NCBI RefSeq assembly: GCF_040730185.1
Contig: NZ_CP160402.1
Coordinates: forward strand, 6,944,001 to 7,008,000
DNA from: Streptomyces sp. Je 1-332
GTDB lineage: Bacteria; Actinomycetota; Actinomycetes; Streptomycetales; Streptomycetaceae
DNA: 64,000 nucleotides
Direction: 5' to 3'
In this document: positions 56,705 through 64,000 of the stretch, one piece after another
Layout: each line of letters starts with the position of its first letter
Numbering within the stretch: position 1 is the stretch's first letter
Notes under the pieces: generated by a model
Told to the model about the DNA's origin: nothing
The model's database searches: none
What the model saw: only the letters and a program-made list of their open reading frames with translations
Program-made: the position numbers and the translations under genes

Positions 56705-59301
56705 CCCGCCCTCCTTGCCAGGTCCTTGGCGGCCGGTGTGGCCTCGCCGCCGGAGTAAGTGACGCGCCAGAGCGCCGACTTGGAGTCCGAGGTGAAGAAC
56801 CCGCGGCCGTAGTCGAGCACATAGAGCGAACCGTCGGGGGCGAACTTCCAGTCCATGAGGTTCTTGATGCCGTCGTTGCCGATCGGGATGATCTTCTTGA
56901 GGGACTCGGCGTGTGTGGGCAGGCCGCCGCTGCCGACCGTCTTGGGGTCGGTCACGACCGCGTGCCGGGGCTGGTCGGCGTCGTAGAAGTCACCGACGAA
57001 CCACTTGCCGTCCCAGTACGAAGGCCACTTGTCCGCGCTGGAGTTGGCGGCGTCGAAGCGGTACACCGGGCCGTTCATCGTGGCCTGGCCGCCGCCCTTG
57101 AGCCACGGCAGGAGCGTCTTCTGCTCCTCCGTCTTGTAGCTCGGGACGCCGTTCGCGTCGCGCGGATAGTCCACGCCACCGCCCTGCGGCGAGTACCAGA
57201 TGTTGTTGGGCTCGGCCGGCGGGATGTTCACCAGGCCGTCGTTGTTGGGCGACTCGTTCCTGAGGTTCTTGCAGTCGTACCAGCCCAGCGGCTTCGTCGG
57301 GTCCGGCAGATTGCGGTCGCGGTAGGGCTGGTTGTTGCCCATGCAGTACGGCCAGCCGCGGTTGGAGGCGTGAGTGATCGCGGCGAACGTGTCGTACTTC
57401 GCCGGGCCCCACGTCGTCGACGGCGCGCCGGCGTCCGGACCGACCCAGCCCGCGTAGAGCGTGTCGGTCTTCTTGTCGATGGAGATGCGCGCCGGGTTCC
57501 TGACGCCCATCACATAGATCTCACCGCGCGTCTTGCCGCCGCCCTCGTCCGGCTCCTTGCCGGTGAAGAGGTTGCCCGAGGGGAGCGTGTAGGTCCCGTC
57601 GTCCTCCGGGTGGATGCGCAGGATCTTGCCGTTGAGGTTGTTCGTGTTGCCCGCCGTGCGGCGCGCGTCGGCGAAGGAGACGCCCTTGAAGTTGGGCTGC
57701 GGGTTGTTGCCCGAGTAACCATCGCTGAACTGCGAGGAGTTGTTGTCACCGGTCGCGATGTAGAGGTTGTTCTTGGAGTCCCAGGCCATGCCACCACCCG
57801 CGTGGCAGCAGCTGTGGATCTGCACCGGCCACTTGAGCAGGACCTTCTCGCTCGCGAGGTCCAGTTTGTTGGTGCTCTGGTCGAGCGTGAAGCGGGAGAC
57901 GTAGCGCTCGGCCATGTGCGTCTCACGGTTGATCTTCGAGTGGGGTGTGTAGTGCAGATACACCCAGCCGTTCTGCTCGAACTTCGGGTCCAACTCGATG
58001 CCGAGCAGGCCCTCTTCGACCTTGATCAGCTCATCGCCGCCGCCCTTGTTGCCGAAGATCGTCAGCGCTCCGGCGAGGGTCGTCTTCTTGGTCTCGGGGT
58101 CGTAGACGTGGATCTCGCCCTTGCCCTTGCCGATGTCCGGGTTGTTCCAGTCGGTGATGACCGGCTGCGAGGAGTCGGCGCCGCCGCGGCCGATGTAGAA
58201 GACACGGCCGTCGGGCGCCGTGACCAGGCCGTGCGGTTCGCCGATCTGGTCGTTCTGGCCCGGCTGGTTGGGCTGGGTCAGGCGCGACGCCTTGTAGTTG
58301 GCGGTGATGGTCGACTTGCAGTCGGCGCGCGCGATGCGGCTCGTCCAGAGCAGGGCGCCGCGCAGATGCTGACGGAAGTCCGTCTCGTCGTACGAGGCAG
58401 CCGTGCCGCCCATCCCGGTGTAGAAGGAGCGCCCGCCGTCGTAGTCACGGCACCAGGAGACCGGGTGGTCGGCGCCGTTCTTGCTCTCGCCCGGCTGGTA
58501 CGTCGACTCGCGTACGCGGGCCACGGTGTGGACCTCGCCGGTCGGGTTCTTCGTCCAGTTGAGCCACTGGTCGGGGCGCTTCCACTCCAGGGGCAGGTCC
58601 TTGGTGGCCGGATTCTGCCGGTCGCCGACCTCGACGGTGGCGCGCTGCACGTTCGTCGGGCTGGAGTCGGCGGGGCGGGCGCCGATCAGGCCGGTGAACC
58701 AGGTCGAGTACGGCTCGGCGCGGGCCGCGTCGTGGATGCCGACGAAGCCGCCGCCGGCCTCCATGTAGGCCTCGAGGCCCGCTTCCTGCTCGGCGTCCAG
58801 GACGTCGCCGCCGCCGGTCAGGAAGGCGACCGCGTTGAACTTGCCGAGCTTGGCCTCGTTCGTGAAGACCGCTGGGTCGTCCGTCGCCTCGATCCTGAAC
58901 CGCTGGGCGGCAGGCCCGGATTGGCCGATCTTCTCGATGGCTTCGATACCGGCGTTCACGACCGGTGACTCGTCGCCACCGGCGGCCGATCCGTGGAAGA
59001 CGAGCACGCGCACGTTCGCCTGGCCGGGCGGCGAGGGAAGGGACATCGTTGTCAACGGCGGTTCGGGATAGGGCCGCGCGGTGGCGGCCTGTGTGGAGAG
59101 CGCGCCGGTGACCATGACCCCGGAGATCAGGGCGGCGGCCCAGACACGGCGCGAGCCGATCCTGTTCCGTGAGCCGGTCCGGTCCCGTGAGCCGATCAGG
59201 TTCCGGTTCAGGTCCTGCTTGCGCACCCGGCGGTTCGATCTGCGTCTGACTCTGCTCAACCCTCGTACAGCCAAGGGCTCTTGATGCGGTGTGAGCCGCA
59301 T
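56701..59301 (-). CDS. Exported ThuA / PQQ-type sugar dehydrogenase fusion
   Basis: This 866-residue exported protein has an N-terminal basic region with a GSR repeat (NLIGSRDRTGSRNRIGSRRV) before a signal helix (VWAAALISGVMVTGALS). A ThuA-like domain (about 95-330) has VRVLVFHGSAAGGDESPVVN and GGGFVGIHDAARAEPYSTWF. A six-bladed glucose/sorbosone dehydrogenase (GDSH) domain (about 345-850) has LLGIELDPKFEQNGWVYLHYTP, SCCHAGGGMAWDSKNNLYIATGDN and YVMGVRNPARIS. GDSH enzymes use PQQ to oxidise sugars outside the cytoplasm. ThuA relatives act in 3-keto-sugar metabolism. Start ATG at 59301; an upstream in-frame start is possible. It is coupled to the cupredoxin-DUF1080 gene and divergent from the laccase. 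Confidence 0.85.
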   Translation of the reverse strand: MRLTPHQEPLAVRGLSRVRRRSNRRVRKQDLNRNLIGSRDRTGSRNRIGSRRVWAAALISGVMVTGALSTQAATARPYPEPPLTTMSLPSPPGQANVRVLVFHGSAAGGDESPVVNAGIEAIEKIGQSGPAAQRFRIEATDDPAVFTNEAKLGKFNAVAFLTGGGDVLDAEQEAGLEAYMEAGGGFVGIHDAARAEPYSTWFTGLIGARPADSSPTNVQRATVEVGDRQNPATKDLPLEWKRPDQWLNWTKNPTGEVHTVARVRESTYQPGESKNGADHPVSWCRDYDGGRSFYTGMGGTAASYDETDFRQHLRGALLWTSRIARADCKSTITANYKASRLTQPNQPGQNDQIGEPHGLVTAPDGRVFYIGRGGADSSQPVITDWNNPDIGKGKGEIHVYDPETKKTTLAGALTIFGNKGGGDELIKVEEGLLGIELDPKFEQNGWVYLHYTPHSKINRETHMAERYVSRFTLDQSTNKLDLASEKVLLKWPVQIHSCCHAGGGMAWDSKNNLYIATGDNNSSQFSDGYSGNNPQPNFKGVSFADARRTAGNTNNLNGKILRIHPEDDGTYTLPSGNLFTGKEPDEGGGKTRGEIYVMGVRNPARISIDKKTDTLYAGWVGPDAGAPSTTWGPAKYDTFAAITHASNRGWPYCMGNNQPYRDRNLPDPTKPLGWYDCKNLRNESPNNDGLVNIPPAEPNNIWYSPQGGGVDYPRDANGVPSYKTEEQKTLLPWLKGGGQATMNGPVYRFDAANSSADKWPSYWDGKWFVGDFYDADQPRHAVVTDPKTVGSGGLPTHAESLKKIIPIGNDGIKNLMDWKFAPDGSLYVLDYGRGFFTSDSKSALWRVTYSGGEATPAAKDLARRAG

Positions 59302-59501
59302 GAGTACACCCACCCCTCTTCGGTCACAGCAACAGGCGCGGATGAAGCTAGACCTCTTTTTGCCACTCGCCAAGAGTTAGCACCGGAATTGCGCGAACTT
59401 TGTCCTGCGTGTGGATAAACAAAGATCCCCCCGATACCGTGTGGCCGTCTCGGGGGCCACCTGCGCCCCGTCAGTCTCCGTACCGCAGTGGGGAGTTCGG
59501 C

Positions 59502-60548
59502 ATGGACCGACGGAGCTTCAACCGACGGAGCTTCAACCGGCGGATGCTCGTGGGCGGTGTGGCCGCGACGGCCGGGGTGACATCGTTGTCGCTCGCCACC
59601 GCGCCCGAGGCGAGCACGGCCGAAGGACCGAAGACCGCGCCCGCGGGCGGAGAGGTCCGCCGCATCAAGATGTACGCCGAGAAGCTGGCGGACGGGCAGA
59701 TGGGCTACGGCCTGGAGAAGGGCAAGGCGTCGATCCCCGGACCGCTCATCGAGCTGAACGAGGGCGACACCCTGCACATCGAGTTCGAGAACCTGATGGA
59801 CGTCGACGCCAGCCTGCACGTCCACGGCATGGACTACGAGATCTCCAGCGACGGCACCAGACACACCAAGAGCCACGTCGAGCCGGGCGGCAAGCGGACC
59901 TACACCTGGCGCACGCACGCGCCGGGCCGCCGCAAGGACGGTACTTGGCGCCCTGGCACGGCGGGCTACTGGCACTACCACGACCACGTCGTCGGCACCG
60001 ATCACGGAACGGGCGGCGTACGCAAGGGGCTCTACGGCGCGCTGGTCGTGCGCCGCAAGGGTGACCTGCTGCCGGACAAGACGTTCACGATCGTCTTCAA
60101 CGACATGACGATCAACAACAAGGCAGGGCACGACAGCCCCAACTTCGAGGCCACGGTGGGTGATCGGGTCGAGTTCATCTCGATCACGCACGGCGAGTAC
60201 TACCACACGTTCCACGTCCACGGTCACCGCTGGGCGGACAACCGCACGGGCCTCCTGACCGGCCCCGACGACCCGAGCCAGGTCCTCGACGACAAGATCA
60301 CCGGGCCAGGTGACTCGTTCGGCTTCCAGGTCATCGCGGGGGAGGGGGTGGGGGCGGGCGCCTGGATGTACCACTGCCATGTGCAGAGCCACTCCGACAT
60401 GGGGATGGCTGGTTACTTCCTGGTCAAGAAGGCGGACGGCACGATCCCGGACTACGAGCCGCACCATCCGCCGGCCGCGAAGAAGTCCGGCGGTTCCAGT
60501 GACGCTTCCGGTTCCAAGTCCGGCGCCTCCGGGCACGATCACGGCTAG
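59502..60548 (+). CDS. Tat-secreted two-domain small laccase (SLAC)
   Basis: This 348-residue multicopper oxidase, exported by the Tat pathway, is very close to the small laccase of Streptomyces coelicolor in my memory ([10 protein letters not shown], [37 protein letters not shown]). Copper ligands are in [29 protein letters not shown] and [11 protein letters not shown], all intact. Such two-domain laccases form trimers and oxidise phenols with O2. The signal has a duplicated twin-arginine block ([13 protein letters not shown]). The start has GGGGAG seven bases upstream. The C-terminal tail is Ser/Gly/His-rich. It is divergent from the ThuA/GDSH gene. Confidence 0.93.
   Translation: MDRRSFNRRSFNRRMLVGGVAATAGVTSLSLATAPEASTAEGPKTAPAGGEVRRIKMYAEKLADGQMGYGLEKGKASIPGPLIELNEGDTLHIEFENLMDVDASLHVHGMDYEISSDGTRHTKSHVEPGGKRTYTWRTHAPGRRKDGTWRPGTAGYWHYHDHVVGTDHGTGGVRKGLYGALVVRRKGDLLPDKTFTIVFNDMTINNKAGHDSPNFEATVGDRVEFISITHGEYYHTFHVHGHRWADNRTGLLTGPDDPSQVLDDKITGPGDSFGFQVIAGEGVGAGAWMYHCHVQSHSDMGMAGYFLVKKADGTIPDYEPHHPPAAKKSGGSSDASGSKSGASGHDHG
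59508..59537 (+). repeat. 15-bp tandem duplication in the laccase Tat signal
   Basis: CGACGGAGCTTCAAC occurs twice in a row (59508-59522 and 59523-59537), coding for RRSFN twice. The result is a signal peptide with overlapping twin-arginine motifs. Confidence 0.92.
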
Positions 60549-60956
60549 GGCGTTTCCCTTCCGTTTCCCTTCCGGGTCGTGGCCCGGTCACGGCGCCGAC
60601 AGGCGAGAGAACGCCCTACCCCACCGTCAGGTTCGTGAACTGCGGCGGCGCGAGCCGCTGGTGGAACGGGTCATCGGAAGACTCCCTGAGCTGTCGGCGC
60701 TTGAGCCGTGGAGGTGGGCCAGGAACATCTCCCTGGCCCCCGGTCAACGGCGGTGTCTGTCGGACGGCTTGAGTCTGCGGGCCGACCGGTCCCGGCCACC
60801 ACGAAGAGCGGGAAGATCGGGACGCTGGAACGCACACCCCGGCGCTGACCAGGGGAAACAAAGCAGGGGTGGAACGCTGGAATGGGACGCGCACAGCGGG
60901 AGCGGAGGCGGGAAGCGCGGGAACGCTTCAGGCACCCTTGATGCGTCGGACCCTGC
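60549..60956. other. Intergenic region, possible gene remnant
   Basis: This 408-base gap holds no gene I can support. CGTTTCCCTTC is repeated twice at 60551-60572. On the minus strand, reading toward a stop near 60616, the sequence ends SDDPFHQRLAPPQFTNLTVG, which looks like a natural protein C-terminus but is not preceded by family-like sequence. GGAACGCTGGAA-like repeats occur around 60825-60885. Confidence 0.45.
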
Positions 60957-62504
60957 CTAGAGGTCGCGCAGGGCCTCGATGAGGTCGGAGAGCAGCTCGG
61001 CCCGGTCGGCGATGCTCAGGACCTCCACGTTCGGGCGGGCCGCGGCGGGCTCGGGCACCTGCCGGTCCGCCCAGCCCGTGTCGCGCAGGGTTTCCAGGCG
61101 TTCGATGAGCGCTTTGCGCACCGCGCGCGAGGGAAGAACGAAGCCCGTGTCGGTGGGCACGTGCAACAGCCCCCTCAACAACTCGCTGTGCACATACGGG
61201 GCTTCGAGCCCGTCCAGCAGCCGGTCGTACGCGTCCGGGGCGCCGCGCCGCAGAGCGTCGGCAACGCTGTGCGCGCGAAGCTCGGGGTCGGCCGCGTCCG
61301 CCTGACGCTTCAGCGCCTCGGCTCCGGCGCGGGAGTGGCGCTCCTCGCTGTACTCCATCCACCGCAGGGAACTCGCGGCGTGCCGCCGTACCGTGACGTC
61401 GGGGTCATGCTCCAGAAGCCCGATGAGCCCCTCCACGGCCTGCCCTTCCGCGGCCGTACCCACGGCGATCGGGTCGAGACCTTCGGCGGCGGAGGAGCGA
61501 ACACCGGGAGCGGGGTGCCGAAGACCGTCCAGGAAGAGGTCGAGGGGTGGGGCGTCCAGGGGCAGCAGGGTGTGGAGGTTGCTGTAGCAGTCCAGGACCC
61601 GGCTCAGGACGAAGGGAGCCGGGAGGGTGGATGGGTCGGAGTCCGGCGGGGTGTGGGACGGGGCGCTGGCGGCTGCGCGGGCGAGGAGGCGGGGCAGTGT
61701 GTCCAGTACCTCGTCGCGCCTGACCGCCTCGGCGAAGAGGAGCTTGGCCAGGGCTTCGGTGCCCAGTGTCACCAAGTCCGGGTCCTCGCTCGCGCAGAGG
61801 GACAGTGCCTCGTCGACGCGCGCGCCCGCTCGCGCGCGGTCGGTCCACGAGCCCAGCTGTGTGTTCCGGAGGAACGGGCCGAGGACGGCCGCCCGTTCGG
61901 CGCTCCCCGGCGCGTGGGGCAGCGCCTTCTTGAGCGTGGCGCGCTCGTCGGCGCGGACCTGCTCCGCCTCCTCGGCTGGCAGCGGCGTGTTCCGGCGCAT
62001 CACCACGCAGGCCAGCAGGACCGCGAGGTCGAACGCAAGCTCGCTCACGAAGTGATCAGGCCGGCCGAGGCCGGCAAGGCCCTCCGCCGTCCAGCCCCTC
62101 TCCCTCAGGGAGGCGAGGCGGGCCCGCATGTCGTCGCGCAGGTCGGCGGGGACCTCGCGCACGGCGGGGGCTCCGCCGAGCTCCGCCGTCAGCTCGGTCC
62201 AGGCCCGCACGAAGCCCTCGGGGTCGTCGAGATGCCCCGCGAAGATCCGCTCCGTACGCTCGCGGACCGGCCGCTCGCGGCGCAGCGCGGTGGCGAAGCC
62301 GTCCACCACCGTCTCGGAGAACTCCTCCGCCCACGGCTCACGCTCGACGGCCTGCGCCAGCTCACGCAGTGCCCACCGCGGCTCGGCACTCACGGCCGCG
62401 GTGTCGGCGGCCTTGCGCCGGACCCCCGCGTCCGGGTCCCGCAGCGCGGCGGCAAGCTCCTCGTGCAGCTCCGACTGCTTGCGGGCTCTTCGCTTCTCGA
62501 ACAT
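60957..62504 (-). CDS. HEAT-repeat protein
   Basis: This 515-residue soluble protein of alpha-helical repeats starts MFEKRRARKQSELHEELAAAL. Recognisable HEAT units include LRDPDAGVRRKAADTAA near the N-terminus, LRHPAPGVRSSAAEGLD and LLEHDPDVTVRRHAASSLRWM near residues 335-390. The repeats suggest a scaffold or protein-interaction role. No catalytic motif is visible, and no named family recognised. The ATG at 62504 is followed by basic residues. It stands alone. Confidence 0.8.
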   Translation of the reverse strand: MFEKRRARKQSELHEELAAALRDPDAGVRRKAADTAAVSAEPRWALRELAQAVEREPWAEEFSETVVDGFATALRRERPVRERTERIFAGHLDDPEGFVRAWTELTAELGGAPAVREVPADLRDDMRARLASLRERGWTAEGLAGLGRPDHFVSELAFDLAVLLACVVMRRNTPLPAEEAEQVRADERATLKKALPHAPGSAERAAVLGPFLRNTQLGSWTDRARAGARVDEALSLCASEDPDLVTLGTEALAKLLFAEAVRRDEVLDTLPRLLARAAASAPSHTPPDSDPSTLPAPFVLSRVLDCYSNLHTLLPLDAPPLDLFLDGLRHPAPGVRSSAAEGLDPIAVGTAAEGQAVEGLIGLLEHDPDVTVRRHAASSLRWMEYSEERHSRAGAEALKRQADAADPELRAHSVADALRRGAPDAYDRLLDGLEAPYVHSELLRGLLHVPTDTGFVLPSRAVRKALIERLETLRDTGWADRQVPEPAAARPNVEVLSIADRAELLSDLIEALRDL

Positions 62505-62527
62505 CCGGACAGCCTAAGCGCCCCGCG

Positions 62528-62677
62528 TCACACGCCGAGCGTGCCGATGTCGAGGACGGACCACGCGGCGTACGGCTCCTTCTGTGTGCTGTGCTCGGCC
62601 TCGCCCTTTCTGGTCGTCATGTGGAGATCGTGTGGGACAGGCCGATCCTCGCGCCATCCCTTTACCCGGAGGTCCAC
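62528..62677 (-). CDS. Possible 49-residue peptide gene
   Basis: A GTG at 62677 follows AAGGAG at a spacing of 10 and opens a 49-codon frame. It begins VDLRVKGWREDRPVPHDLHM and ends EPYAAWSVLDIGTLGV. Third positions are strongly G/C, as in neighbouring genes. An internal ATG (30 codons) has no ribosome binding site. The C-terminal YAAWSVLDIGTLGV is hydrophobic and unlike random high-GC translation (no Arg). A longer overlapping frame on the same strand is Arg-rich and looks like a shadow. Function unknown; a modified-peptide precursor is one possibility, but no modification enzyme is adjacent. Confidence 0.4.
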   Translation of the reverse strand: MDLRVKGWREDRPVPHDLHMTTRKGEAEHSTQKEPYAAWSVLDIGTLGV

Positions 62678-62761
62678 GATGGGTGTACTCCTTGTACGCC
62701 TCATCCATGCACCTCATCCACGCGCCACACCTGCCATGAACTGCCATTCAAGGGAGTCGAG

Positions 62762-64000
62762 TTGAGCAAGGACAGCGTGTACGACTACGTCATCGTCGGC
62801 GCCGGCTCCGCGGGATGCGTTCTCGCCGCGCGGCTCTCCGAGGACCCCGCGGTGCGGGTGGCGCTCGTCGAGTCGGGGCCGCGCGACCGGAAGCCCGAGA
62901 TCCGTATCCCGGCGGCCTTTCCGAAGCTGTTCAAGACGCCCTGCGACTGGGACTACTCCACCGTGAAGCAGTCCGCGCTCGACGGCCGCGAGCTGTACTG
63001 GCCGCGCGGCCACATGCTGGGCGGCTCGTCCTCGATGAACGCCATGATGTGGGTGCGCGGGCACCGCGCCGACTACGACGCCTGGGGCGAGGCCGCGGGG
63101 CCCGAGTGGTCCTACGACGCGATCGAACCGTACTTCCGGCGGGCGGAGCGGTGGACGGGCGGGCCCGGTGGACGGGGACGCTCGGCCGCGGGCAGCGTGT
63201 ACGGGAGTGAGGGGCCGCTCTGGATCTCTCCGCCACGTGCCCTCAACCCGACCACCGGCGCGTTCCTTGACGCCTGCCGTGACGCGGGCCTGCGCGAGCT
63301 GACGGAGCTGAACGAACCCGACCACACCGGCTTCGCCCTCACCCCGGTCAACCAGCGCCGCGGGCGTCGGTGGAGCGCCGCCGACGGCTATCTGAGACCG
63401 GCCAGGCGCCGCCGCAACCTCGACGTGCTGACCGCCGCGCGCGTCCGCAGGCTGGAGTTCGACGGCACGCGCGTGGCCGGAGTCATCGCCGACGGCGTCC
63501 CGGGCAAGCTGATAGCCCGCCGAGAAGTGCTGCTGTGCGCGGGCTCCATAGGCTCGCCCCAGCTCCTCCAGGCCTCCGGCGTCGGCGACCCGGAGACCCT
63601 CGCGAAGGCCGGCATCGAGCCGCGCGTGGAGTCCCCGGGCGTGGGACGCCACCTTCAGGACCACCTCGCCTACGCGGTGACCATGCGCTGCCCGGAGCCC
63701 GTCACGCTGACCGGCGCGGACTCCCTCGCCAACGTCGGCCGCTTCCTGCTCGCCGGGCGCGGCCCGCTCACATCGAACGTCGGCGAGGCCGTCGCCTTCA
63801 TCAAGACCAGGCCCGAACTGGCGGCCCCCGACATCGAGTTGATCTTCGCCCCCGTCCCCTTCGTCCAGCACGGCCTGACCCCGCCCACCGAACACGGCAT
63901 CACCGTCGGTGTCGTGCTCCTCCAGCCCGAGAGCGAGGGCCGGATCACGCCGAGGGGGCCTGGAGTCGGCTCCGCGCCCCTCATCGACCCCGGCTATCTG
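62762..64000 (+). CDS. GMC-family oxidoreductase, cut by the right edge
   Basis: The first 413 residues of a glucose-methanol-choline flavoprotein (choline/alcohol dehydrogenase type) are present, from the FAD motif YVIVGAGSAGCVLAARLSE through WPRGHMLGGSSSMNAMMWVRG (GMC signature 1) and AGSIGSPQLLQASGVG (signature 2). The catalytic His lies beyond the edge. The start is TTG at 62762 with GGGAG five bases upstream. The substrate cannot be told without the C-terminal half; choline and aliphatic alcohols are usual for the group. Confidence 0.9.
   Translation, partial: MSKDSVYDYVIVGAGSAGCVLAARLSEDPAVRVALVESGPRDRKPEIRIPAAFPKLFKTPCDWDYSTVKQSALDGRELYWPRGHMLGGSSSMNAMMWVRGHRADYDAWGEAAGPEWSYDAIEPYFRRAERWTGGPGGRGRSAAGSVYGSEGPLWISPPRALNPTTGAFLDACRDAGLRELTELNEPDHTGFALTPVNQRRGRRWSAADGYLRPARRRRNLDVLTAARVRRLEFDGTRVAGVIADGVPGKLIARREVLLCAGSIGSPQLLQASGVGDPETLAKAGIEPRVESPGVGRHLQDHLAYAVTMRCPEPVTLTGADSLANVGRFLLAGRGPLTSNVGEAVAFIKTRPELAAPDIELIFAPVPFVQHGLTPPTEHGITVGVVLLQPESEGRITPRGPGVGSAPLIDPGYL

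Noticed and set aside
59360..59400. CIRCE or DasR-like operator upstream of the ThuA/GDSH gene
   Set aside because: GTTAGCAC and GGTCTAG words occur, but neither has the second half of the palindrome at the required spacing.
62514..62747. 77-residue Arg/His-rich frame on the minus strand
   Set aside because: It overlaps the better-supported 49-codon frame, and lacks coding-type third positions.

Overview
This window is chromosomal DNA of a Streptomyces or very close relative. The evidence is the very high G+C with a strong third-position bias, several apparently leaderless genes with a TANNNT box 6-7 bases before the start codon, and gene sets typical of the genus: the two-domain small laccase, the pca operon with PcaV, HelR behind a rifamycin-associated element, a bacterial terpene synthase, and DUF2510 proteins. 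I see no tRNA, rRNA, CRISPR array, insertion sequence or prophage.

Layout. Positions 1-9.4 kb hold a serine hydrolase, the RNA polymerase-protecting helicase helR with a 20-bp rifamycin-associated element, an MgtA-type Mg2+ P-type ATPase, and a Tat-secreted phospholipase C. Positions 9.6-14.6 kb form a small terpenoid locus: terpene cyclase, two small secreted proteins, a two-gene ABC exporter and a polyprenyl diphosphate synthase. Positions 14.8-22 kb hold a scramblase-like protein, a DMT permease/PAP2 pair facing a TetR gene across a large palindromic operator, a DUF2510 membrane protein, AnmK and an unknown protein.

Positions 22.2-35.7 kb carry the most coherent accessory system: an almost complete set of genes for breaking down steroid rings C and D (the HIP pathway). 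It is laid out as in the Mycobacterium/Rhodococcus KstR2 regulon: fadE32-like and fadE31-like, then ipdF-kstR2-fadA6, then echA20-ipdA-ipdB-ipdC, and two SDR genes matching Rv3549c and Rv3548c. Both divergent promoter regions contain a KstR2-type site (AnCAARnnYTTGnT). The cluster is split by an ATP-binding regulator gene that has a nonsense codon and no C-terminal HTH. FadD3, FadE30 and the ring A/B genes are not in this window.

Positions 35.7-42 kb hold a SulP transporter, an MFS exporter with a TetR repressor across two tandem operators, and a Ser/Thr kinase with a sensor domain. Positions 42-49.3 kb are the protocatechuate branch of the beta-ketoadipate pathway: pcaIJFHGBL in one overlapping operon, divergent from pcaV. 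Its products, acetyl-CoA and succinyl-CoA, enter central metabolism, as do the products of the steroid module.

Positions 49.3-54.4 kb hold a DUF3048 lipoprotein, a Tat-exported FAD oxidoreductase, and divergent DNA repair genes: an ATP-dependent ligase and a LigD-type polymerase. Positions 54.5-60.5 kb encode three exported proteins: a ThuA plus sugar-dehydrogenase fusion, a protein combining a blue-copper domain, Ig-like repeats and DUF1080, and the small laccase. I propose these form an extracellular system that oxidises and cleaves glycosides. The window ends with a HEAT-repeat protein, a possible 49-residue peptide gene and a GMC oxidoreductase cut by the right edge.
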